Below are positions 10,352-20,439 of a DNA stretch of 42,476 nt, piece after piece. How positions within the stretch are numbered: the first letter of the stretch is position 1; each line of letters starts with the position of its first letter. The stretch is from positions 1 to 42,476 of the forward strand of contig NZ_JADCNH010000036.1 of NCBI RefSeq assembly GCF_018904615.1, written 5' to 3'. The notes under the pieces were generated by a model. That model was not told where the DNA came from. It searched no databases and saw only the letters and a program-made list of their open reading frames with translations. Position numbers and translations under genes: made by a program. This stretch comes from Verticiella alkaliphila. Lineage in GTDB: Bacteria; Pseudomonadota; Gammaproteobacteria; Burkholderiales; Burkholderiaceae_B.

Positions 10352-11233
10352 TTGGCCGCCTTGACCTTCGCCAAGACCCCACCTCTTTTGCTCTGTTTCG
10401 CGCCGACCGACCCCAGCGGGGCCGCCGGCATCCAGGCCGACGTGCTCACCGGCGCCAGCCTGGGCTGTCATGTACTGAGTGTCCTCACCGGGCTGTCCAT
10501 CCAGGACACGGCTGGCGTCGAAGACCTGCAGACGATGGCCCCGGAATTCATCGACGATCAGGCCCGGTGCCTGCTCGAGGACATGACGGTGCAGGCCTTC
10601 AAGGTCGGCAGCCTCTACAGTCCCGAGGCGGTGAGTGCGGTCGCCCAGGTCGTGGCCGACTATCCCGACGTGCCGCTCGTGGTGCATCTGGGCACCGAGG
10701 TCGTGGATGGCGACGAAGCCGCCCGCGAGGCCGCCGACGACACGGTCGCCGCCATCTTCGAATTGCTGCTGCCGCAGGCCGACGTGGTCGTGGTCGATCA
10801 CCGGCGGCTTGAGCACTGGTTCGCCGAAGAGCTCCTGCCCAAGTCCGATGCCGAGAATGCCGTGCAGGCGCTGCTCGCCTGCGGGCCGCAGCACGCCTTC
10901 GTCACCGGGGTGCCCCATGCCGGCGGCGCGCCCGTGAACGTGCTGGCGGGCAGCGATCCGCAGGCGGAAGCCTGGTCCTGGCGCCGCCTGCCCGGCAGTT
11001 TCCACGGGGCCGGAAGCACGCTTGCGGCGGCGCTGGCCGCGCTGCTCGCGGGCGGCGCCGAGTTGCGCCAGGCCGTGATCGATGCGCAGCAGTTCACCCG
11101 GCGCTCGCTCGAGGCGGGCTTCCAGCCTGGCATGGGCCGCACGCTGCCAGACCGCATGTTCTGGACGCGCAGCGCCGGATCCGACGCGGGCGAGGACGCC
11201 GGCGAGCCGGACGGCGACGACGACGAGGCATGA
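10352..11233 (+). CDS. thiD: Hydroxymethylpyrimidine/phosphomethylpyrimidine kinase-like (ThiD)
   Basis: 293-aa ribokinase-fold protein phosphorylating the pyrimidine moiety of thiamine. It has FAPTDPSGAAGIQADVLTGASLG (usually GSDPSGGAGIQAD), then VTGVP, and an anion-hole segment GSFHGAGSTLAAALAALLA. In E. coli ThiD the last motif is GTGCT; here the Cys is Ser, a divergent subtype. The acidic C-terminal tail is unusual. The only in-frame start found is TTG 10352 with no evident ribosome binding site, so the true 5' end is uncertain. Its stop overlaps a candidate thiE ATG (ATGA at 11230). Confidence 0.8.
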   Translation: MAALTFAKTPPLLLCFAPTDPSGAAGIQADVLTGASLGCHVLSVLTGLSIQDTAGVEDLQTMAPEFIDDQARCLLEDMTVQAFKVGSLYSPEAVSAVAQVVADYPDVPLVVHLGTEVVDGDEAAREAADDTVAAIFELLLPQADVVVVDHRRLEHWFAEELLPKSDAENAVQALLACGPQHAFVTGVPHAGGAPVNVLAGSDPQAEAWSWRRLPGSFHGAGSTLAAALAALLAGGAELRQAVIDAQQFTRRSLEAGFQPGMGRTLPDRMFWTRSAGSDAGEDAGEPDGDDDEA

Positions 11234-11899
11234 CGATCGCGCGCATACGTTGGGATTGCGTGGGGTGGCGGGCGTCTATGGTCTCACCCCGGAATGGGAC
11301 GACACAGACCGTCTGCTCGACGCGCTGGCGCAGGCCGTGCGCGGGGGGCTGCAAGCCTTGCAGCTGCGCCGCAAGCTTGCCACGCCGGAGCTTCGGCTTG
11401 CCCAGGCCCGTGCGCTGCGCGAGGCCTGCCAGCGGCACGGCGTCACGTTCATCGTGAATGACGATGCCGACCTGGCGTTGTCGGTGGGCGCAGACGGCGT
11501 GCACCTGGGCCGCGACGATGGCGATGCCGCCACCGTTCGGCGTCTGGCCGACGCCGGGCTCCAGGTGGGCGTCTCCTGCTACGACGACCTCGACCGGGTG
11601 CGTGCGGCGCTCGACGCCGGTGCTGCCAGTGTGGCAATGGGCGCGGTCTATCCGTCGCCGACCAAACCTGCGGCCGTGCGCGTGCCCCTCGAGACGATCC
11701 GCGCCGCCCGCGCCTGTGCGAGAACGCCGGTGGCCCGTTGCGGGCGAGCGTGGTCGCCATCGGCGGCATCACGCCCGGCAATGCCGCGCCAGTGGCCGCC
11801 GCAGGCGCCGACGCCCTGGCGCTCATCAGCGGCCTCTTCGATGCTCATGACATCGAAGCCGCTGCCCGTGCCGTCACCCACGCCATGGCGCCGCGCTAG
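11230..11899 (+). pseudogene. thiE: Thiamine-phosphate synthase, reading frame broken twice
   Basis: Thiamine-phosphate synthase joins HMP-PP and THZ-P to thiamine monophosphate. The body reads in one frame (GVYGLTPEWDD, QLRRK, FIVNDDADLAL, GVHLGRDD, VGVSCYDDLDR, GAVYPSPTKP) and then jumps near 11714. There a restored base in GCGCCTGTGCG gives ALCENAGGPLRASVVAIGGITPGNA to the stop at 11899. The natural start, ATG 11230 overlapping the thiD stop, is also one base out of frame with the body, with a break near 11248; otherwise TTG 11250 or GTG 11265 must serve. Both breaks fit one missing base. All key residues are present, so sequencing error is at least as likely as gene death. Confidence 0.8.
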
Positions 11900-11969
11900 C
11901 GCGGCGTTGCGCAGCCGCCGCCCGGCCCGCGCCGGGGGCGCTGCTTTCTGAGCCTGATTTCGAGACGTC

Positions 11970-13262
11970 ATGACATCCACCAACGCTGAACTTTTCGATC
12001 GCGCCTGCCGCACCATCCCCGGTGGCGTGAACTCCCCCGTGCGGGCCTTTCGCTCTGTAGGCGGCACGCCGCGCTTTCTGAAGCGCGCGAGCGGCCCCCA
12101 TGTCTGGGATGCCGAAGGCACCCAGTACATCGACTACGTGGGCTCGTGGGGGCCGGCCATCCTCGGTCATGCGCATCCCGACGTGATCCGCGCCGTCCAG
12201 GAAGCGGCCGTGGACGGCCTCTCGTTTGGTGCGCCCACCGAAGCCGAGATCGAGCTGGCCGAGACGCTGGCCGCGCGCCTGCCCTCGATGGAGCAGGTGC
12301 GTCTGGTGAGCTCCGGCACGGAAGCCACCATGAGCGCCATCCGTCTCGCGCGTGGCTTCACGGGGCGGCCCAAGCTCATCAAGTTCGAAGGCTGCTATCA
12401 CGGCCATGCGGACAGCCTTCTCGTGAAGGCCGGTTCCGGTCTGCTCACGCTGGGCAATCCGAACTCGGCCGGCGTGCCCCCGGAATTCGTGGCGCACACG
12501 CTGGTGCTGCCCTTCAACGACGTCGAGGCCGTGCGCCAGGCGTTCGCGCAATGGGGCCCGGAGATCGCCTGCGTGATCGTCGAGCCGGTGGCTGGCAACA
12601 TGAACCTCATCCAGCCCGCGCCCGGCTTCCTGCAAGGGCTGCGCGAGGTGTGCACCGAATACGGCGCACTGCTGATCTTCGACGAAGTGATGACCGGCTT
12701 TCGGGTCGGCCCTCAGGGCGTGCAGGGCTTGACGGGCATTCGCCCGGATCTCACCACGCTCGGCAAGGTGATCGGCGGCGGCATGCCGGTGGGCGCCTTC
12801 GGCGGCCGGCGCGACGTCATGGCGCAGATCGCGCCCCTGGGTCCGGTCTACCAGGCCGGCACGCTCTCGGGCAACCCGGTGGCCATGGCTGCGGGCCTGG
12901 CTACGATGGCACTCATTGGCGCCCCGGGCTTCTACGAGCGCCTTGCCCAGCAGACGAACCGCCTGGTCGAAGGCCTGCGCGAACGCGCCGCGATGGCGGG
13001 CGTGCCTTTTGCGGCCGATGGCATCGGCGGGATGTTCGGCCTGTACTTCAGCGAGACGGTGCCGACGAGCTTTGCCGAAGTCACCGCGGGTGACGTGGGG
13101 GCCTTCAAGACGTTCTTCCAGGCCTGCCTGGCCCAGGGCGTGTATTTTGCGCCGTCGGCCTTCGAGGCAGGCTTCGTTTCGATCACGCATGACGACGCGG
13201 TGATCGACCGCACGCTGGACGTGGCCGAATCCGCGTTTCGCACGCTGGCCCAGAGCCGGTGA
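11970..13262 (+). CDS. hemL: Glutamate-1-semialdehyde 2,1-aminomutase
   Basis: 430-aa PLP enzyme converting glutamate-1-semialdehyde to 5-aminolevulinate, the C5 route to haem. It has the N-terminal [29 protein letters not shown], the FDEVMTGFR motif and the PLP lysine in [18 protein letters not shown] (near residue 270), and [16 protein letters not shown]. Length matches the family. It follows thiD-thiE in the same direction with a 70-base gap; this trio is often adjacent in betaproteobacteria. Confidence 0.95.
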   Translation: MTSTNAELFDRACRTIPGGVNSPVRAFRSVGGTPRFLKRASGPHVWDAEGTQYIDYVGSWGPAILGHAHPDVIRAVQEAAVDGLSFGAPTEAEIELAETLAARLPSMEQVRLVSSGTEATMSAIRLARGFTGRPKLIKFEGCYHGHADSLLVKAGSGLLTLGNPNSAGVPPEFVAHTLVLPFNDVEAVRQAFAQWGPEIACVIVEPVAGNMNLIQPAPGFLQGLREVCTEYGALLIFDEVMTGFRVGPQGVQGLTGIRPDLTTLGKVIGGGMPVGAFGGRRDVMAQIAPLGPVYQAGTLSGNPVAMAAGLATMALIGAPGFYERLAQQTNRLVEGLRERAAMAGVPFAADGIGGMFGLYFSETVPTSFAEVTAGDVGAFKTFFQACLAQGVYFAPSAFEAGFVSITHDDAVIDRTLDVAESAFRTLAQSR

Positions 13263-13328
13263 ACGCGCGCTGGCGCGGCGCAACTGCGTGACGCGGGCGT
13301 GTCGCTGACGAGTTCCTCTTTTGCCTTC

Positions 13329-13349
13329 GGGCCGCCCAGCCGGCGGCCC
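13329..13349 (+). terminator. Possible hairpin terminator after hemL
   Basis: GGGCCGCC pairs with GGCGGCCC across a 5-base loop in the 116-base gap between hemL and argJ. There is no T-run after it, so it may end transcription weakly or act as an mRNA stabiliser. Confidence 0.35.
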
Positions 13350-13378
13350 TCCCTGATTCCTTCGACAAGGACGCTTCC

Positions 13379-14607
13379 ATGGCTGTGAACCTGCATATTC
13401 CTGACGAGAGCGCGATCTTCCCCGTGGCGGGCGTGGACATCGGCGTGACCGAAGCCGGCATCCGCAAGGCCAATCGACGCGACCTGACCGTGTTCCGCTT
13501 TACCCCGGGCACCCGTGTGGCCGGCGTCTTCACGCGCAACCGCTTCAAGGCCGCGCCAGTGCTGGTGTGCGAAGAGCACCTGGCTGATGCCGAGCGCGGC
13601 ATCCGCGCCCTGGTCATCAACACCGGCAATGCCAATGCCGGCACAGGGGCACAAGGCCTGGCCGATGCGCGCGCACGTGCGACGCGCTCGCCACGCTCCT
13701 GCTCACAGACGCCCGCCAGATCCTGCCGTTCTCCACCGGCGTCATCCTCGAGCCGCTGCCCGTGGACCGCATCGTGGCCGGCCTGCCGCAGGCGCTGGCC
13801 GATGCCCGCCCGGACAACTGGATGAATGCCGCCCACGGCATCATGACCACAGACACGCTGCCCAAGATCGCCTCGCTGCGCGTGCAGATCGAGGGCAAGC
13901 CCGTCACGCTTACCGGCATCAGCAAGGGCGCTGGCATGATCCGCCCGAACATGGCGACGATGCTGAGCTTCATCGCCACGGACGCCGGCATCGCCCAGCC
14001 CGTGCTCGAGCAGCTCGCGCGTGACGTCGCCGACCAGTCGTTCAACCGCATCACGGTCGACGGCGACACCTCCACCAACGATTCCTTCGTCGTGGCCGCC
14101 ACCGGCAAGGCAGAGGTCGAGATCACGGGCCCCACACATCCGGGCTTCCTCGTGCTGCGCGCGGCGCTCATCGAGATCGCCAAGGAACTCGCGCAGAAGA
14201 TCGTGCGCGATGCCGAGGGCGCGACCAAGTTCATCACCATCAGCGTGGAAGAAGCCGGCAACACCGAGGAGGCCCTGAAGGTGGCCTATGCCGTGGCGCA
14301 CTCGCCGCTGGTCAAGACGGCCTTCTACGCCAGCGACCCCAACCTGGGCCGCATCCTCGCCGCCGTCGGCTACGCCGGCATCGAGGATCTGGATGTCTCG
14401 CGTGTGAACCTGTGGCTGGACGACGAGTGGGTGGCCCGCGACGGTGGCCGCAATCCGACCTACCGCGAGGAGGACGGCCAGCGCGTGATGAAGCAGGACG
14501 AGATCCGCGTGCGCATCGCCCTGGGCCGCGGCACCGCCAAGGACACCGTCTACACCTGCGATTTTTCGCACGATTACGTGAGCATCAACGCCGACTACCG
14601 CTCGTGA
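13379..14607 (+). pseudogene. argJ: Bifunctional ornithine acetyltransferase/N-acetylglutamate synthase, frameshifted
   Basis: ArgJ transfers the acetyl group of N-acetylornithine to glutamate, closing the acetyl cycle of arginine synthesis. The N-terminal part ([35 protein letters not shown]) and the rest ([21 protein letters not shown], the self-cleavage segment [32 protein letters not shown]) are in different frames. The join is near 13677, where one restored base gives [13 protein letters not shown]. The self-cleavage Thr and all conserved blocks are present, so the gene may be intact in the organism. The full product would be about 410 aa, normal for the family. Confidence 0.85.
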
Positions 14608-14630
14608 GCGCCGCGGCGAGGAATTCCGAC

Positions 14631-15524
14631 GTGACCACTGCATCATCCCGCGCGGATGCCGCGCCCGATCTTCCTGCGCTGATGGCGCAGGCCGCCCGCG
14701 TGCTGGCCCAGCTCGAGGCCTGGCTGCCGCCGGCGCCCCCGCCCGTGGACTGGTCGGCCCACGCCTTTCGCTGGCGCCGTCGTGGCGCGAGCGGCTGGCT
14801 CGAGGCCGTCGCCCACGTAGCGCGCATCGATCTGACCGATTTGCAGCACATCGATCGGCAAAAGGGTGTGATCGAGCGCAACACGCTGCAGTTCCTCAAA
14901 GGGCGCCCGGCCAACAACGTGCTCATGACGGGGGCGCGCGGCACGGGCAAGAGTTCGCTCGTCAAAGCCATGCTGGCCGCCCACGGCAACGACGGCCTGC
15001 GCCTGATCGAAGTCGACAAGGAGGATCTGGCCGATCTGCCGGACATCGTGGCCCTCGTGGCCGCGCGGCCTGAACGCTTCCTGGTGTTCTGCGACGATCT
15101 GTCGTTCGAGGAAGGCGAGGCGGGCTACAAGGCGCTCAAGTCCGTGCTGGACGGCTCGATCGCGGCGACCAGCGGCAACGTGATCATCTACGCCACCTCC
15201 AATCGCCGTCACCTGATGCCGGAGTACATGAAGGAGAACTTGCAGGCGCGTCACCAGAGCGATGGCGAGATCCATCCCGGCGAGACTGTCGAGGAGAAGA
15301 TTTCGCTCTCCGAGCGCTTCGGCATCTGGCTGTCGTTCTATCCTTTCCGGCAGGACGATTACCTGGACATCGTGCGTCACTGGCTGACCGAGCTCGGCTG
15401 CCCGGCTGACGAGATCGATCGGGCGCGCACCGAGGCGCTGCAGTGGACGATCGAGCGGGGGTCACGTTCGGGCCGCATCGCCTGGCAATTCGCCAAGGAC
15501 TGGGCAGCACGTCATGGCGAATGA
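14631..15524 (+). CDS. DUF815-family AAA ATPase
   Basis: 297-aa protein with Walker A GARGTGKSSLV (near residues 101-111), Walker B FLVFCDDLSFE, a sensor-like YATSNRRHLMPEYM and FGIWLSFYPF. These identify the DUF815 group of predicted ATPases, usually found near argJ and a Nudix gene in betaproteobacteria; biochemical function unknown. The GTG at 14631 is preceded by GAGG; GTG 14604, overlapping the argJ stop, is an alternative. The 3' end overlaps the Nudix gene by 11 bases, so the two are probably co-translated. Confidence 0.85.
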   Translation: MTTASSRADAAPDLPALMAQAARVLAQLEAWLPPAPPPVDWSAHAFRWRRRGASGWLEAVAHVARIDLTDLQHIDRQKGVIERNTLQFLKGRPANNVLMTGARGTGKSSLVKAMLAAHGNDGLRLIEVDKEDLADLPDIVALVAARPERFLVFCDDLSFEEGEAGYKALKSVLDGSIAATSGNVIIYATSNRRHLMPEYMKENLQARHQSDGEIHPGETVEEKISLSERFGIWLSFYPFRQDDYLDIVRHWLTELGCPADEIDRARTEALQWTIERGSRSGRIAWQFAKDWAARHGE

Positions 15525-16515
15525 GGGCGAGGTGAAGTACCTGGAAGTGGCCGCGGGCGTCATCATCGACGCGCGCGGCCGCGTCTTGCTGGGTGATCGT
15601 CCCGAAGGCAAGCCCTATGCGGGGTGGTGGGAATTGCCTGGCGGCAAGCTCGAACCGGGCGAAACGGCCTTGCAGGCCCTGGCCCGGGAGCTCGACGAGG
15701 AGCTCGGCATCCGCGTGACCGAGGCGACACCCTGGGTGACGCATATCCACGCCTACACCCACGCCACGGTGCGGCTGGCCTTCTGCCGCGTCACTGCGTG
15801 GGAAGGTGAGCCCATCGGGCGGGAAGGTCAGCGGTTGACGTGGGTGGATCCGTGCATGCCCATCGATGCGCTGGAGGCCGGCTTGGGCGGCGGGCAGCTG
15901 CTGCCGGCCACGTTGCCGCCGATCGCCTGGCTGCAGGTGCCGCGCCGATATGCCATCGGGGGTATCGGTTCGCCACAGGGGCTGCCCGCGTATCTCGCAC
16001 GCGTGCGGGCCGCGCTCGATCAAGGCGCCTGCCTCTTCCAGCTGCGCGAGCCGGACTGGCCCGATGGCCCTGAAGCCGACTCGCTGCACGCCGCCTTGCG
16101 GGCGTTGCTCGCTGAAACCCGCCCGCGCGGCGCGCGCGTGCTCGTGAACAGCCGGCATCCGGCGAGCTGGTGGGCCGAGGCGGACGGTGTGCACCTGCGC
16201 AGTACGGATCTCGGCACGGCGCCGACGAGTCTGCCAGAAGGCGCCTGGATCGGCGCTTCCACGCATACCGCGGGCGAGCTTGCGCGGGCAAAGGCCCTGG
16301 GTGCGCATTTCGCCGTACTGGGGCCCGTGCTTCCCACCGCCAGCCATCCAGGCGCGCCGGTGCTGGGTTGGTCCGGGTTCGCGGCTCTCGTCGATGGTGC
16401 AGGGCTTCCGGTTTTCGCTCTGGGCGGGTTGTCCATGGACGAGCTGCCGATGGCCGCCTTGCATGCCGCGCATGGCGTCGCTGGCGTGCGCAGCATCCTG
16501 CCACGCCAGGCGTGA
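15514..16515 (+). CDS. Nudix hydrolase fused to a ThiE/TenI-like domain
   Basis: 333-aa two-domain protein. Residues about 8-135 are MutT-like, with a complete Nudix box GGKLEPGETALQALARELDEELGI, so hydrolysis of a nucleoside diphosphate derivative such as 8-oxo-dGTP is likely. Residues about 145-330 are a TIM barrel related to thiamine-phosphate synthase (QLREPDWPDGP, VLVNSRHP, GVHLRSTDL, LGPVLPTASHPGAP, FALGGLS). The phosphate- and pyrimidine-binding residues expected of ThiE are altered: QLR-K became QLRE, VND became VNS. The second domain is therefore unlikely to make thiamine phosphate. Such fusions are known in proteobacteria next to argJ. ATG 15514 lies inside the DUF815 gene. Confidence 0.88.
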   Translation: MANEGEVKYLEVAAGVIIDARGRVLLGDRPEGKPYAGWWELPGGKLEPGETALQALARELDEELGIRVTEATPWVTHIHAYTHATVRLAFCRVTAWEGEPIGREGQRLTWVDPCMPIDALEAGLGGGQLLPATLPPIAWLQVPRRYAIGGIGSPQGLPAYLARVRAALDQGACLFQLREPDWPDGPEADSLHAALRALLAETRPRGARVLVNSRHPASWWAEADGVHLRSTDLGTAPTSLPEGAWIGASTHTAGELARAKALGAHFAVLGPVLPTASHPGAPVLGWSGFAALVDGAGLPVFALGGLSMDELPMAALHAAHGVAGVRSILPRQA

Positions 16516-16742
16516 CGGCTGTCGTGCCGCGTGTCTGACGCGGCGCGGCATGGCGTCACGCGCGTGAGCGTTTGAAACCTCGTTCCTCTTGCCACTTGGT
16601 GCTTCAGCGGCCTGCGGCTCGACCGCCGCGTGGCCGGATGCCCATCGTCTGGCTGGCAGCGCCTGGCGCTGTCATGTAGGTGCCACGCCGGCCCGGGAAA
16701 ATATGCCTGTTGCATAGGCCACCCGGCCTGGAGTCGATCGGC

Positions 16743-18427
16743 ATGGTTTCATTGTTGCGCAATGCGAGCGTGCGTCGCGTCGTCGCCGTCACCCTCGCGG
16801 CCTTCGTGCTGCTCTTCGCAGTGGTCGGCGCGGGCGGGCTTGCCCTGCTGCAATCCACCCATCAGCGGCTGGACACGCTCGGCCACGTCAACATCGAGCA
16901 GGCCAACGCGCTCGCCGACGTGACGGCTGCGCTCCTGCGGGCACGGGTCGGCCTCACCGACGCCCGCGTCTTCATGGAAGGCGGCCAGGATGGCGAGCGC
17001 GATGCGGCGCTGGCCGAAGCCGATGCGCTGCTCGCGCGCGCCCGCGAACGTTTCGCCAGCCTGGTGAACGACCATGGAGACAGCCCACCGCCGGTGTTCA
17101 GAGAACTCGCGCTGGCCACCTCGGCCTGGATCGACCAGGGCCTGGTGCCCTGGTCGGCTGCCTGCAGGGGTGGAACGGGATTCTGGCGAGCCAGCTCGAG
17201 CGTGAGCGTGTCGGCCCGGATGGTGCTGTCTTCCTCGAGGCCGGCGAACGCTTCCAGGCCGCCTTGCGGGCGCAGGGTGAGCAGGCCGTGGCCCAGGGGA
17301 CGGCCGCGGTGGGCGTGGCGCGCAGCGCCGTGGCCGCCGTGCTGGTGCTGGCGCTGCTGCTGGCGCTGTCGTGCCGCGCCTTCATCGCTCGTGTCGTGCT
17401 GCGGCCGCTGGATGCGGCGGGTGCACACGTCGGGCGCATCGCCCACGGAGATTTGTCAGGACAGATCGCGGCCGGCGCCCGCAACGAGATCGGCTGGCTG
17501 CAGGATCAGCTCGCCCACATGCAGCATCAATTGCGCGACATGGTGCGCACCGTGCGCAGCGGGGTGGCGGCAATCGACACGCACACGGCCGCGCTGGCGG
17601 CCGACAATGCCGAGCTTGCGGCCCGTACCCAGGCTCAGTCGGATGCCGTGCGCGAGACGACGTCCTCGATGGATGAGATCGCCATTTTCGTGCGCGAGAA
17701 CGCCGATCACGCCGAGCATGCACGCGGCCAGGCGCAGGCGGCCGCCGAGGCCGCCCGGGCGTGCGGTCTTGGCATGCGCAGTCTGCTCGGCACGATCCAG
17801 CAGATCGCCGAGCGCTCGGCGCGCATCGAGGATGTGGTCAAGGTGATCGATGACATTGCCGTGCAGACCAATCTGCTGGCCCTGAATGCGGCGGTGGAGG
17901 CAGCACGTGCCGGCGCCCATGGCCGCGGTTTCGCGGTGGTGGCTGTGGAGGTGCGCGAACTCGCCCTGCGCAGCGCACAGTCTGCCGCCGAAGTGCGTCG
18001 TCTCATCAGCGAGGCTCAGCAGGGCGTGGCCCAGGGCACGCAGGCGGGCGTGCAGGCCGACCGCAGCATGACGGGCGTGGTGACGGCTGTCGAGTCGATG
18101 GCGCATTCGATGCAGGCGCTCGCCGATGGCGCAGCCCAGCAGTCGCACGGCCTTGCCGAAGTGCATGCGGCGATGGACCGCATCGATGACGTCGCGCAGA
18201 GCAATGCGGAGCAGGTGGCGCAGGCTGCTGGGGCCACGGGCCACCTGGCCAAGCAGGCTCAGACGCTGCGCGAGGCCGTCGCGGCATTCCATGGCGAGAC
18301 GCGTGAGCGCCATATCGACGGTGACCCTGCATCGGGCGACTCAGCGCCTGTCGACGATGCCCGTCGTCCATCTCGCGCACGCGACTACAGACTGGTGCAC
18401 AACACCATTCTGAATGGCACGTCGTAA
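16743..18427 (+). pseudogene. Methyl-accepting chemotaxis protein, frameshifted near 17148
   Basis: Membrane chemoreceptor in two frames. N-terminal part: basic start, TM1 ([19 protein letters not shown]) and a helical TarH-like sensor domain. After about 17148 the frame changes; one more C in the CCC at 17147-17149 gives [18 protein letters not shown]. The rest carries TM2 ([15 protein letters not shown]), HAMP ([22 protein letters not shown]), and the signalling tip [20 protein letters not shown] followed by [19 protein letters not shown]. The C-terminus ([13 protein letters not shown]) lacks an NWETF-type CheR/CheB tether. A GGAG lies 9 bases before the ATG. Its end overlaps the end of zapD on the other strand by 43 bp. 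No che gene is nearby. Confidence 0.85.
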
Positions 18428-19155
18428 GTGACGGGCTGGGGCTTGGACTGGCCGTCCTCGAGCGTGGCAAAGCGGATGGAGATCGAGTATTTGTTGGCGC
18501 TGATCTCGGGAAAGAGGCGGGTGTCGTCCGGCAGGCGCACCTGCAGCAGCTGATAGGCCTTCCCATTGGGCACCTGCTGGTACACCCCGCCAGGCGCCAC
18601 GGTGGTCTCGGCCTCGCCGTTGCCGCGCAGCATTTCCAGCGTCAGGGAGAGTGCCTCGCGAAGAGGGGCAAGCGGGGCGCACCACTGCTCGAGATCGGCG
18701 AGGCGCTCGGCCACGGGGCGCTGCTGCCAGGCATAGTAGGACGGCATGTCGAATTCGCACACGCCACCCGGAATCACGAGGCGGCTGCGCAGGCTGCCCA
18801 GCCACTCGTGCTGGCGCATCGAATCCGCGGGCCGGGCCTGGCTCGACAGGTTGTTAACGACGTGCTGCAACCGATCCAGCATGGCGTCGAGCAGTCCGGG
18901 CTCGACCTGCGGGTGCTCCCGCAATGCCTGCAACGATTGTCGCTGCCGTTCGAGCTCGTGCAGGAGCTCGGAGCGCACATCGGAGCGGCCCGTGCCGCGC
19001 ATCACCGCATCGGTGATCTCGAACAGCGTGCTCAGCGCCGCGTGATGCGCGCGCGGGTCTTCCTGCTCAAGGAAGAAGCCCAGCCGGTCCAGCTGGTCTT
19101 CGAGCCTGAGCAGGTTGCGCACGCGCTCATTGAACGGATATTCGTAAACAATCAC
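18385..19155 (-). CDS. zapD: Cell division protein ZapD
   Basis: 256-aa protein that cross-links FtsZ filaments at the division ring. The family pattern is clear: [29 protein letters not shown] at the start, a helical N-terminal half, and a C-terminal beta domain with [37 protein letters not shown] and DVPFRMVLC. The GTG at 19155 places the start where the family starts; an ATG at 19194 would add 13 residues. Usually encoded directly after coaE; here an RND operon lies between. Confidence 0.9.
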   Translation of the reverse strand: MIVYEYPFNERVRNLLRLEDQLDRLGFFLEQEDPRAHHAALSTLFEITDAVMRGTGRSDVRSELLHELERQRQSLQALREHPQVEPGLLDAMLDRLQHVVNNLSSQARPADSMRQHEWLGSLRSRLVIPGGVCEFDMPSYYAWQQRPVAERLADLEQWCAPLAPLREALSLTLEMLRGNGEAETTVAPGGVYQQVPNGKAYQLLQVRLPDDTRLFPEISANKYSISIRFATLEDGQSKPQPVTYDVPFRMVLCTSL

Positions 19156-19338
19156 GCCGGTCGTCGGTATCAGCAGTTGCCGGATTGTAGCCACCCACTC
19201 CGAGGATTACCGAAACAGGATACGACACGTTGGCACGCTGCGTTGTGTCTCTTGAGACGGGAATGTTGCTTGCTGTCCAGCTTGGTTTCTTTTGCTGCAG
19301 GGCCGCTCCAGCGTGGCCTGCCAACTCGGAGGATCAGG

Positions 19339-20436
19339 ATGGACGGACCCAGACACGACGGCGCGATGCGCATACGGCGTGGCCCATGGATGGTCGTGGC
19401 AGCGAGCCTGCTGCTCGCAGGGTGCGCGGATACCGAGCCAGCACAACCAGGCGCTCAAGTCCGCCGGGTTGTCGTCGAGCCCGTGAGGGCTGCCCAGCCT
19501 GCGGCCGGGGAGCTCACGTTGGCCGGACGCGTCGCGAGCCCGCGGGCGAGCCAACTCGCTTTCGAGGTGGCAGGTCGGCTGCAGGAGATGGCGGTGGCCG
19601 AGGGCGAGCGCGTCCCGGCTGGCACCGTCCTGGCGCGGCTGGACCGCACAGACTACGCCCTGCACGTGCGAGATGCCGCCGCACAGGTTCGCATGCTCGA
19701 AGCCGATGCGACGCGCAAGCGCCGCCTGCGCGAGGCCGGTGTACTGTCCGCGGCGGCCCTGGACCCGGTGCAGGCCCAGCTCGAGTCGGCGCGTGTGGCG
19801 TTGGCCACGGCGCGCCGCCAGCTCGAGCAGACGGCCTTGACCGCGCCTTTCGCTGGGCGGGTGGCTCGGCGTCTGGTGCCCGAGGGCGCTGTCGTCCCGG
19901 CCGGCGAGCCGGTGTTCGTGCTGCAGCAGGACGAGGTGGTGGACGTCCAGGTCGATCTTCCCGAATGGGCAGCGCAGCGGCTGGCGCTCGGCCCGTCGCT
20001 GCGCGCCACGGGCGTTCCGGCATCGGCTGCCGGCACGACGCTCGCGCTTGCGTACCTCGAGCACGGTACGCAGCCCGATGAAGGAGCGCGCACGTATCCG
20101 CTGATGTTGCGCGGGCCGCAGCCCCAGGCGCTCAATCTGCTGCCCGGCATGGCAGTGCGCGTGCAGGTGCCTCTGCCGGCGCCATCCGCAGAGACGGCAG
20201 CCGTTGGACGCTTCGTCGTGCCGCTGCCCGCGATCGCCCGGGATCGTGACGAATCCGCCTATGTCTGGGTGCTCGACGCCGACAACCAGGTCCAGCGGGT
20301 GAATGTCGGCATCACCCGTGTGCAGGGTGAGCAGGCCTGGGTCGAGGGTGAGCTCCAGGCCGATGTCCCGTTGGTCGTTGCGGGCGTCGGTCGCCTGCAT
20401 CCGGGTCAGACAGTCGAACCGCAGACCAGGAACTGA
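19339..20436 (+). CDS. RND efflux periplasmic adaptor (membrane fusion lipoprotein)
   Basis: 365-aa protein. GGAGG six bases before ATG 19339 decides the start. A lipoprotein signal ends in LLLAGC (Cys near residue 27). Then follow the barrel-sandwich/lipoyl half FEVAGRLQEMAVAEGERVPAGTVLARLD, a short helical hairpin (AGVLSAAALDPVQAQLESARVALATARRQLE), the second lipoyl half TAPFAGRVARRLVPEGAVVPAGEPVFVL, and beta-barrel and membrane-proximal domains. It links the inner-membrane pump to the outer-membrane channel encoded next. A short inverted repeat GTCTC-TT-GAGAC at 19247-19258 upstream could be an operator. No regulator gene is adjacent. Confidence 0.92.
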   Translation: MDGPRHDGAMRIRRGPWMVVAASLLLAGCADTEPAQPGAQVRRVVVEPVRAAQPAAGELTLAGRVASPRASQLAFEVAGRLQEMAVAEGERVPAGTVLARLDRTDYALHVRDAAAQVRMLEADATRKRRLREAGVLSAAALDPVQAQLESARVALATARRQLEQTALTAPFAGRVARRLVPEGAVVPAGEPVFVLQQDEVVDVQVDLPEWAAQRLALGPSLRATGVPASAAGTTLALAYLEHGTQPDEGARTYPLMLRGPQPQALNLLPGMAVRVQVPLPAPSAETAAVGRFVVPLPAIARDRDESAYVWVLDADNQVQRVNVGITRVQGEQAWVEGELQADVPLVVAGVGRLHPGQTVEPQTRN

Positions 20437-20439
20437 GCC

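Noticed and set aside
16516-16742. Searched for a yacG-like zinc-finger gene or small RNA in the gap before the chemoreceptor
   Set aside because: No CxxC...CxxxC reading frame is present in either direction; only short GC-rich partial palindromes were seen.
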